Of a stretch of 64,000 nucleotides of DNA, positions 9,310-15,560 are shown piece after piece. Below the pieces are notes generated by a model. That model worked only from the letters and a program-made list of their open reading frames with translations, was not told the origin of the DNA and searched no databases. Position 1 is the first letter of the stretch. Every line of letters begins with the position of its first letter. A program made the translations under genes and the position numbers. Origin of the DNA: Rhodocytophaga aerolata (GTDB taxonomy: Bacteria; Bacteroidota; Bacteroidia; Cytophagales; 172606-1); assembly GCF_030503435.1 (NCBI RefSeq), contig NZ_JAUKPO010000012.1, positions 1 to 64,000 on the forward strand. The letters run 5' to 3'.

Positions 9310-10035
9310 ATGAAAAAAATAGTTGTCCTGCTTATAGGTGTTATTATCAGTTCGTACTCCTACGGACAGTTTAGCCTGAAAAATCTGAAGAAAACAGTAA
9401 CCACGGCTACTTCCTCTGCTACCTTATCCGAATCGGAAATTGCTAAGGGTTTAAAAGAAGCCTTAACCGTAGGTGCAAAAAATGCTTCTTCCCAATTGAA
9501 CGCGGTAGATGGATTTAACAAAAACATGAAAGTGCGCATCCCTTTTCCGGAAGATGCCCAGCGGGTAGCCACTAAACTGCGGGAAATGGGCTTTGGCAAA
9601 AAAGTAGATGAATTTGAGCAAACCTTGAACCGGGCGGCTGAGCAGGCTGCCAAAGAAGCCGCTCCTATTTTTGTAAATGCCATCACCTCTATGTCCATTA
9701 CCGATGCTAAAAACATTTTAATGGGTGCGGATACGTCGGCTACCAGTTATCTGCGGACTAAAACGTCTGATCCTTTGGCTTCTGCCTTCTCTCCCCATAT
9801 TCAAAAAGCGTTGGATGCTACTACAGCTACAAAAAAATGGACTGAATTAGCAACACTATACAATAAAATACCTTTGGTAAAAAAAGTTGAAACAGACTTA
9901 GTAAAATATACTACCAGCAAAGCACTGAAAGGATTATTTACGGTAGTAGCGGAAGAGGAAATAAAAATCAGAAAAGACCCTGCTGCCAGAGTAACCGACC
10001 TGCTGAAAAAAGTATTTGGCAGCACAAACGGATAA
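9310..10035 (+). CDS. DUF4197 family exported protein
   Basis: A signal peptide (MKKIVVLLIGVIISSYSYG) is followed by an all-helical body with the DUF4197 pattern: SEIAKGLKEALTVGAKNA, then VRIPFPEDAQRVATKLREMGFG, then ITDAKNILMGADTSATSYLR, and the end segment TSKALKGLFTVVAEEEIKIRKDPAARVTDLLKKVFG. Function of the family is unknown; members are periplasmic or envelope proteins. I chose the ATG at 9310 over the TTG at 9292 because it starts the signal peptide directly. A strong intrinsic terminator follows 28 bases after the stop, so it is monocistronic. Confidence 0.9.
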   Translation: MKKIVVLLIGVIISSYSYGQFSLKNLKKTVTTATSSATLSESEIAKGLKEALTVGAKNASSQLNAVDGFNKNMKVRIPFPEDAQRVATKLREMGFGKKVDEFEQTLNRAAEQAAKEAAPIFVNAITSMSITDAKNILMGADTSATSYLRTKTSDPLASAFSPHIQKALDATTATKKWTELATLYNKIPLVKKVETDLVKYTTSKALKGLFTVVAEEEIKIRKDPAARVTDLLKKVFGSTNG

Positions 10036-10062
10036 TTCATTACAACCTATCTGCTAACGTGT

Positions 10063-10092
10063 AGTCCTGCTTAAAGCAAGCAGGACTTTTTT
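10063..10092 (+). terminator. Intrinsic terminator of the DUF4197 gene
   Basis: A perfect 10-bp stem (AGTCCTGCTT / AAGCAGGACT) with the 5-base loop AAAGC is followed by TTTTT. Confidence 0.9.
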
Positions 10093-10379
10093 ATGTATGC
10101 AGACTGTGTGTTTAACAACATATAAAGATAAATCAAGGCTGCTGTAGAAACTATGCTTATATCTATCCGCTTTGAAAATGTAAAAATGACTAATGGGTTT
10201 TCAACCGGTTGCCTTTAATATTTTGCCGTTGAAGTGAACCGTCAGACTCAGACCTGATCTGCATCAAAACGTTGGTTACCAACCATTCATTGGCATATTA
10301 GCACATTTCCAAATTTACACATTTCCTTAGGTATACTTGGGTTAGTAATAGCCCATTGTACCCTTCACTACAGGTTTCT
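10093..10379. other. Intergenic region between convergent genes, no gene seen
   Basis: With the terminator before it, this is the largest non-coding stretch in the first 20 kb. It has no convincing coding potential. Two short palindromes are visible: CAACCGGTTG at 10202-10211, and GTTGGT-T-ACCAAC at 10271-10283. I see no clear terminator for the AraC gene, which ends at 10380. Confidence 0.6.
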
Positions 10380-11225
10380 CTATAGTTTGTTTTTGCTGCG
10401 GAATTGTTTGGGGGTACAGTTTAGAACTTTTTTAAACTGTTTGCTGAAGTTGGTCATATTGTTGTAGCCACTCTCATAACAAATACAGCTAATCGACTCT
10501 TCACTTTCCATCAGCCGCTTACAGGCATACCCTATCCGGATTTCATTCACAAACTGGGAAAAATTCTTTTTTGTATGGTTTTTAAAATACCGGCAAAAGC
10601 CAGAGTAACTCATCAAGGCTATTCCGGCAAGTTTCTCCACCTGAATATCTTCCTGAAAATGCTCCATGATGTATTCAAATATCTTGCTTAGCCGGTCGCT
10701 TTCCTGCGGAGAGTGGCTGTGTACCTGCGGATCGGATAACAATTCATATTCTTGGCTTTCCGCTAAAACCGACAAAATAGTAAGTAAGGAGGTAAGCCGT
10801 TGCATCCCTTTCAGTTCGAGCAGGCGGAACATTTCTCTGCTCACATACTCACGGGTTTTGCCATAAAAGTGCATGCCCATCCGCGACTTTTCCAGCAACA
10901 AGCGTATGGACTGCATTTCCGGAACAGCTACAAAATCTTTTCCCAGAAAATCTTCCCGGAACTGGATAACTAACGAGCCGCCTGGTTGATTGTGACTGGT
11001 TTTGCGGTACAGGTGCGGCAGGTAAGCCCCTATAAATGCCAGATTTCCCTCTTTGTAATCAGATATATGGTTACCAATTAATCGCTTTCCTTGCCCATCT
11101 ACAATCAAGGCTAACTCATACTCCGGGTGAGCATGCCAGGGTGTTTCAAAATGGGGCGTGCGGAAAATATCAGCCATAAAACTGGAATTCTCCGACAAGG
11201 GCAGCTTCTGAATATGTGTTTTCAT
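10380..11225 (-). CDS. AraC-family transcriptional regulator with cupin sensor domain
   Basis: Two-domain regulator of 281 residues. The N-terminal half is a cupin-like ligand-binding domain (FETPWHAHPEYELALIVDG and the GNLAFIGAYLPHLYR strand). The C-terminal 100 residues form the double helix-turn-helix AraC domain (KLAGIALMSYSGFCRYFKNH and CICYESGYNNMTNFSKQFKKVLNCTPKQFR). The ATG at 11225 is preferred to an upstream TTG. The gene is divergent from the oxidoreductase starting at 11395, with 169 bases between the starts, so it very likely controls that cluster in response to a sugar-like effector; this last point is inference from arrangement. Confidence 0.92.
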   Translation of the reverse strand: MKTHIQKLPLSENSSFMADIFRTPHFETPWHAHPEYELALIVDGQGKRLIGNHISDYKEGNLAFIGAYLPHLYRKTSHNQPGGSLVIQFREDFLGKDFVAVPEMQSIRLLLEKSRMGMHFYGKTREYVSREMFRLLELKGMQRLTSLLTILSVLAESQEYELLSDPQVHSHSPQESDRLSKIFEYIMEHFQEDIQVEKLAGIALMSYSGFCRYFKNHTKKNFSQFVNEIRIGYACKRLMESEESISCICYESGYNNMTNFSKQFKKVLNCTPKQFRSKNKL

Positions 11226-11394
11226 AAGCAGTTTAGTAAAATTCAAGCTGTACTTTTGCCAAGTATAAGAAGATTACGTTTAAAAAGTTTATTTTTTTGA
11301 GTAAAAAGTGGTAGTCTCCTCTTGACAAATTTCTCATCTTTGTCTAATTAAATCTATAGATAATAATACTTTTACCATAAAACCTACTAACCGA

Positions 11395-12588
11395 ATGGCT
11401 AAAATAGCAATGCTGGGAACGGGGTTCATCGGAGAGTTCTACACAATGGCTCTGCATGGACAACGGAACCCTGACCGAGTAGTTTCTGTATACTCGCGGA
11501 GTGAAGAAAACGGGAAAAAGTTTGCCCAGAAATGGAACATCCCCAAGTGGACCACCAGTATGGAAGAAGCCGTAAACGACCCGGAGATAGATGCGGTAAT
11601 CATTTCCCTGCCTAATCACCTGCACCTGGAGGCTGTACAACTATCTGCCAAAGCCGGCAAAGCCGTACTCTGTACCAAACCCCTGGGACGTACCGCTGCG
11701 GAAGCCAAAGCTATGCTGGAAGCAGTTGAAGAAGCTGGTGTGATGGGCGGCTACCTGGAAGATCTGGTGTATACACCCAAAACTTTAAAATCAATTGATT
11801 ATGTAAAAAAAGGCGCATTAGGCAAAGTTTTGTGGGCCCGTTCCCGCGAGGCACATCCCGGTCCGCATAGCGACTGGTTCTGGAACTTTGAGATGTCTGG
11901 TGGGGGGGCTCTGGTAGACCTGGGCTGCCATTGTATTGAGATTGCCCGCAGTTTCATAGGCAAAGACATAAGGCCGGTAGAAGTGATGTGCTGGGCCGAT
12001 ACCCAGGTAAAACCCATCGATGCTGAAGACCATGCCATAGGCCTAGTAAAATATGCCAACGGGGCCATAGGCCAGTTTGAAGTAAGCTGGTGTTTCCGTG
12101 GGGGTATGGACCTACGCGATGAAGTTTCCGGCACCGAAGGCAGTATCCGCACCGATCACTTTTTACGCACCGGGTTTGAGGTATTCACCGCCGCCGATCA
12201 GCGGGGCTATGTGGCCGAGAAAGCAGAAAGTGAAACCGGCTGGCTTTTCCCGGTAGGTGACGAGGTACACGAACTGGGCTACACGCATATGTTTACTGAA
12301 ATGTTTAACTGTCTGGAACAAGGCACGGAGCCTACCGAAACTTTTTATGACGGCTATGTAGTAAATGCCATAATGGATGCATGCTATAAATCAGCCAAAA
12401 CTAAAAAGTGGGAACCAGTAGAACTGGAAATCTGGCGTGGCCGGAATGATGTGCAGGATGGAAAAGCAATTCAGGAATACGATGCCCAGTATTTATTGAT
12501 TAAAGAAGAAAAGCTTCCTAACGGTACTAAAAAAATCATCCTGAAAGATAAAAAGTCAGGTGAGATCATTCAAAGAGAAATAGCCTGA
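11395..12588 (+). CDS. Gfo/Idh/MocA family oxidoreductase
   Basis: NAD(P)-dependent dehydrogenase of the Gfo/Idh/MocA family, 397 residues, expected to oxidise or reduce a hydroxyl of a sugar, inositol or related compound in the cytoplasm. The Rossmann motif GTGFIG is at residues 8-13. The family's EKP motif appears as T94-K95-P96, keeping the catalytic Lys but not the Glu. A later [18 protein letters not shown] segment carries the conserved substrate-site His. It is first in the plus-strand run after the divergent AraC gene and is followed by a PhyH oxygenase. A long hairpin lies between the two. Confidence 0.93.
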   Translation: MAKIAMLGTGFIGEFYTMALHGQRNPDRVVSVYSRSEENGKKFAQKWNIPKWTTSMEEAVNDPEIDAVIISLPNHLHLEAVQLSAKAGKAVLCTKPLGRTAAEAKAMLEAVEEAGVMGGYLEDLVYTPKTLKSIDYVKKGALGKVLWARSREAHPGPHSDWFWNFEMSGGGALVDLGCHCIEIARSFIGKDIRPVEVMCWADTQVKPIDAEDHAIGLVKYANGAIGQFEVSWCFRGGMDLRDEVSGTEGSIRTDHFLRTGFEVFTAADQRGYVAEKAESETGWLFPVGDEVHELGYTHMFTEMFNCLEQGTEPTETFYDGYVVNAIMDACYKSAKTKKWEPVELEIWRGRNDVQDGKAIQEYDAQYLLIKEEKLPNGTKKIILKDKKSGEIIQREIA

Positions 12589-12593
12589 TTATC

Positions 12594-12629
12594 ATGTATA
12601 GGATAGGCATTGTCGCCTATCCTATACAT
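12594..12629 (+). repeat. Perfect 15-bp inverted repeat between oxidoreductase and PhyH genes
   Basis: The arms ATGTATAGGATAGGC (12594-12608) and GCCTATCCTATACAT (12615-12629) are perfectly complementary around the loop ATTGTC. The structure starts 5 bases after the stop of the oxidoreductase gene. Downstream sequence is T-rich but has no clean T run, so it may act as a processing or attenuating hairpin instead of a full terminator. It shows that an ATG inside the left arm (12594) is not the start of the next gene. Confidence 0.85.
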
Positions 12630-12674
12630 TCATTTTCATATTTTCTAATCTTCAAATTTCCTAAATCCCCTCCT

Positions 12675-13517
12675 ATGGCTCCTCATCAATTTACCCAGGC
12701 AGATAAAGACACATTTGACCGCGATGGCTATGTGGTTCTGAAAAACTTCTTTACCAACGAAGAAGTAGACCTCATTTACGGTACTTCCACGAAAGATCAT
12801 GTAATCAGCCAGAAGTCCTTCGACTTTAACGACAGCAAAGGCTTGCGTACCAAACTGGCTTTATGGTATACCCCGCAAGACGATGTATATGGCATGTACA
12901 GCCGCTGCGAACGCATGGTAAATGCCGTGGAAATGATCTTAGGCGGACAGGCAGCCCACTATCACTCTAAGTTGATGCAGAAAGAACCTAAAGTAGGCGG
13001 CGCCTGGGAGTGGCATCAGGATTATGGGTATTGGTATAACAATGGATTTCTATTTCCGGATATGGTGTCTGTTATGCTGGCACTTACATCGGCCAACAAA
13101 GAAAACGGTTGCTTGCAGGTAATTAAAGGTTCACATAAAATGGGCCGCGTGGAACATGGCATAGCCGGTCAGCAGGTAGGCGCCAGTATGGAAAAGGTAG
13201 AAGAAGCCCTGAAACGCCTGGAGTTGGTCTATGTAGAACTACAGCCTGGCGATACCTTGTTCTTCCACTGCAATATTCTGCACCGGTCGGAAGCCAATCT
13301 GAGTGAAAATTCCAGGTGGTCGCTGATTTCGGCCTACAATTTAGTAAGCAACAAGTCGTATAAAAATGAGCCTTCTTCCCACTACACGCCTATTGCCAAA
13401 GTTCCGGACGATGCCATTGTAAAAGCAGGCATGAAAGGTATATCTGACAACGCTGATTTTCTGACCCAGGAAGTTGATTCGAAATTCAAAGAAACCATTG
13501 TGCAACCGGAAGCTTAA
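12675..13517 (+). CDS. Phytanoyl-CoA dioxygenase (PhyH) family oxygenase
   Basis: Fe(II)/2-oxoglutarate oxygenase of the PhyH family, 280 residues from the ATG at 12675. The facial triad is H114-x-D116 in WEWHQDYGYW and H203 in NILHRSEANLS; Arg214 (ENSRWSL) would hold 2-oxoglutarate. The KENGCLQVIKGSHK segment is also typical. An in-frame ATG 81 bases upstream lies inside a hairpin and would add a non-homologous extension, so I reject it. Context (sugar-type oxidoreductase before, TIM-barrel isomerase after) suggests hydroxylation of a small metabolite in the same pathway; the substrate is unknown. Confidence 0.92.
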   Translation: MAPHQFTQADKDTFDRDGYVVLKNFFTNEEVDLIYGTSTKDHVISQKSFDFNDSKGLRTKLALWYTPQDDVYGMYSRCERMVNAVEMILGGQAAHYHSKLMQKEPKVGGAWEWHQDYGYWYNNGFLFPDMVSVMLALTSANKENGCLQVIKGSHKMGRVEHGIAGQQVGASMEKVEEALKRLELVYVELQPGDTLFFHCNILHRSEANLSENSRWSLISAYNLVSNKSYKNEPSSHYTPIAKVPDDAIVKAGMKGISDNADFLTQEVDSKFKETIVQPEA

Positions 13518-13601
13518 AATGGATGTGCTGAGGTGCTAGTGTGCTGATTTATATTCCTTGCTGGCACGCTGCCGATTTAATTTAAAGCATACAATGCAGT
13601 A

Positions 13602-13635
13602 AAACCTGTTAGGTTTTCAGAAACCTAACAGGTTT
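13602..13635. repeat. Palindromic intergenic element
   Basis: Perfect 15-bp arms (AAACCTGTTAGGTTT and AAACCTAACAGGTTT) flank the loop TCAG. It lies between the PhyH gene and the TIM-barrel gene. It lacks a T run on either strand. The arms also contain internal near-palindromes, and a related AACCTCACAGGT arm occurs in the terminator at 21515-21548, so it may belong to a dispersed repeat family. Confidence 0.8.
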
Positions 13636-13712
13636 GTTCGAGCAAATAAGTGGACTACATGTATCACTACTCAGATTACATCCGCATATCACCACATTAA
13701 ACCATCAACCTT

Positions 13713-14600
13713 ATGCTCTCCAGACGAACCTTATTAAAAAGTACACTTGCCCTGGCAGGAATGAGTGCTATATCCCGCGATTTATTAGCAGATCCGGTTA
13801 GTGGCAGTAAGGTGAAAAGCCGCTTCAATATTGGTGCCTGCGACTGGTCTATTCAAAAAGCTAACTCTGTAGAGGCAATGGAACTGGCTTCCAGAATTGG
13901 CCTGGATGGTGTACAACTGAGCCTGGGAACGGTGGATAATGATATGCACCTGCGCCGCAAAGACATGCAGGAAGCCTATAAAGCGGCAGGGAAGAAACAT
14001 GGAGTCCGCATAGGAGGCCTGGCCATTGGAGAACTCAACAATATCCCTTACAAATCCGATCCGCGTACGGAGGCCTGGGTAAGCGACAGTATTGATGTGG
14101 CCAAAGCTATTGGTGTAAAAACTGTGTTACTTGCCTTCTTCCACAAAGGCGACTTGAAAAATGACCCGGAAGGGCAAAAAGTAGTAATCGAACGGCTGCG
14201 CAAAGTAGCTCCCAAGGCAGAGAAACAGGGCATTATTTTAGGCATAGAATCGTGGTTGAGTGCCCAGGAACATGTGGATATTATTCAGGCAGTAGGTTCT
14301 AAAAATGTACAGGTATATTACGATGTAGCCAACTCCCACCAGATGGGTTATAACATTTACGAAGAAATCCGCTGGCTGGGCAAAAACCAGATTTGTGAGA
14401 TACATGCCAAAGAAAACGGATACCTGTTAGGCCAGGGAAAAATAGACTTTAAAGAAGTACGCAAAGCCATTGACGATATTGGCTATACTGGCTGGGTACA
14501 GATTGAGGGAGCTATTCCGGAGAAAAAAGAAGTTCTGGAAAGCTACCAGCAAAATAACCAGTTCTTACGGGGTATTTTTCCGGAGAGTAAAAGGAGTTAA
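13713..14600 (+). CDS. Sugar phosphate isomerase/epimerase-like TIM-barrel protein with Tat-type signal
   Basis: Xylose-isomerase-like TIM barrel (AP endonuclease 2 family), 295 residues. The N-terminus reads MLSRRTLLKSTLALAGMSA, a twin-arginine signal (S-R-R-T-L-L-K) ahead of a hydrophobic stretch, so the protein probably acts outside the cytoplasm. Likely metal ligands lie in GIESW, YYDVANSHQMGY, EIHAKENG and VQIEGAIP. Exported members of this family are frequent in Bacteroidota loci for sugar derivatives; the exact isomerisation is unknown. It continues the plus-strand run after the PhyH gene. Confidence 0.9.
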   Translation: MLSRRTLLKSTLALAGMSAISRDLLADPVSGSKVKSRFNIGACDWSIQKANSVEAMELASRIGLDGVQLSLGTVDNDMHLRRKDMQEAYKAAGKKHGVRIGGLAIGELNNIPYKSDPRTEAWVSDSIDVAKAIGVKTVLLAFFHKGDLKNDPEGQKVVIERLRKVAPKAEKQGIILGIESWLSAQEHVDIIQAVGSKNVQVYYDVANSHQMGYNIYEEIRWLGKNQICEIHAKENGYLLGQGKIDFKEVRKAIDDIGYTGWVQIEGAIPEKKEVLESYQQNNQFLRGIFPESKRS

Positions 14601-14628
14601 GGTGCGGTTCTTATGAAGAAAAAGTCGG

Positions 14629-14666
14629 AATCACAGATTTAATCGATTAGTTGATTTCACGGATTA
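14629..14666. repeat. Left imperfect inverted repeat flanking the GxxExxY gene
   Basis: The sequence beginning AATCACAGATTTAATCGATT and ending at the start codon of the GxxExxY gene resembles the reverse complement of 15051-15085: ATCACaGATT versus ATCACgGATT, and further matches across about 30 bases with a few gaps. See the finding on this unit. Confidence 0.6.
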
Positions 14667-15067
14667 TGGAGGAGTTGAAGCATAAAGAAATAACGGAAAA
14701 AATTATTGGGGCTTCGTTTGAGGTGCATACATTTTTGGGAAATGGATTTCAGGAAGTGATATACCAAAGAGCCCTTGCCTGGGAAATGAGACAAGCCAGA
14801 CTGGACTTTGCCAGAGAAATTGAGCAGGATATTTTCTACAAAGACCTGCCCGACCCTATCGGGAAACGCAGGGCAGATTTTATAGTAGAAAACAAGGTAC
14901 TTGTTGAACTGAAGGCACTTATAAAATTAGAAGATGTACATCTGGCGCAGGCGCTCAACTATCTGAAAGCTTACAGGCTTGAAATTGGGTTGCTAATTAA
15001 TTTCGGCTCAAAGAGCCTTGAATTCAAGCGGTTAATACTTTCAAACAAAAATCAGCGTAATTCCTAA
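14666..15067 (+). CDS. GxxExxY family protein (PDDEXK-like)
   Basis: Small protein of about 133 residues with the family signature G-x-x-E-x-x-Y (GFQEVIY). Downstream, RADFIVENKVLVELKAL has the D...E-x-K arrangement of a PDDEXK nuclease fold, followed by a helix with AQALNYLKAYRLEIGLLINFG. The biochemical function of the family is not established. ATG 14666 is chosen over a TTG at 14651. Imperfect inverted repeats lie immediately on both sides, and it interrupts a run of metabolic genes, which fits a small inserted unit. Codon usage is not obviously different by eye. Confidence 0.9.
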   Translation: MEELKHKEITEKIIGASFEVHTFLGNGFQEVIYQRALAWEMRQARLDFAREIEQDIFYKDLPDPIGKRRADFIVENKVLVELKALIKLEDVHLAQALNYLKAYRLEIGLLINFGSKSLEFKRLILSNKNQRNS

Positions 15068-15085
15068 ATCCGACTAATCCGTGAT
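15051..15085. repeat. Right imperfect inverted repeat flanking the GxxExxY gene
   Basis: Read on the minus strand this gives ATCACGGATTAGTCGGATTT followed by AGGAATTACG, which parallels the left flank at 14629-14666. It overlaps the last codons of the GxxExxY gene. Confidence 0.6.
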
Positions 15086-15100
15086 CCAGATAGATTGACC

Positions 15101-15490
15101 ATGAAACAACACATAGCTCTTATTTCCCTGCTGGTAGACGACTATGATAAAGCCATCGCGTATTATACTCAAAAATTATCGTTTGAACTGGTGGAAGATA
15201 CAGTAATGAGTGAAACCAAACGCTGGGTAGTCGTAGCGCCTAAAGGCGGCAACAGTTGCAATCTGTTACTGGCAAAAGCAGCCAATCCTGCGCAAGTCAG
15301 CCATATTGGGAATCAAACTGGCGGGCGGGTGTTTTTATTCCTGCATACCGACGATTTCTGGCGGGATTACCGGCAGATGCAGGAACATGGCATTCAATTT
15401 ATAGAAAATCCCCGGGAAGAAGTATACGGAACAGTGGTAGTCTTTAAAGATATCTATGGAAACCTCTGGGATTTTGTAGAGCCAAAGTAG
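15101..15490 (+). CDS. VOC (glyoxalase/bleomycin-resistance) superfamily protein
   Basis: A single vicinal-oxygen-chelate domain of about 129 residues. The first beta-alpha-beta-beta-beta unit starts KQHIALISLLVDDYDKAIAYYTQKL with a metal-binding candidate His near the N-terminus. The second unit ends VVFKDIYGNLWDFVEPK, with the closing Glu ligand. Such proteins are cytoplasmic metalloenzymes or binding proteins, often annotated as extradiol dioxygenases, and the substrate cannot be deduced. ATG 15101 is preferred to the TTG two codons before. It sits between the GxxExxY gene and the dehydrogenase/cytochrome fusion. Confidence 0.88.
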   Translation: MKQHIALISLLVDDYDKAIAYYTQKLSFELVEDTVMSETKRWVVVAPKGGNSCNLLLAKAANPAQVSHIGNQTGGRVFLFLHTDDFWRDYRQMQEHGIQFIENPREEVYGTVVVFKDIYGNLWDFVEPK

Positions 15491-15560
15491 GTATGTAAAC
15501 TCCCATGCACAAACCACTACACACCCCTTAGATAAGTCAGCTTAGCAAACAAACCTTCGT

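Noticed and set aside
11226-11394. Defined promoter and operator in the AraC/oxidoreductase intergenic region
   Set aside because: CATCTTTG (11335-11342) and TATACTTG (minus, 11267-11260) resemble -7 boxes, but neither has a -33 element at proper spacing and no repeat pair for AraC binding is evident.
11799-12152. 117-codon minus-strand frame within the oxidoreductase gene
   Set aside because: Shadow frame opposite a well-conserved Gfo/Idh/MocA gene.
12594-12674. In-frame ATG at 12594 as the start of the second PhyH gene
   Set aside because: The ATG lies inside a perfect 15-bp hairpin and would add 27 residues with no similarity to the family; the ATG at 12675 fits the usual N-terminus.
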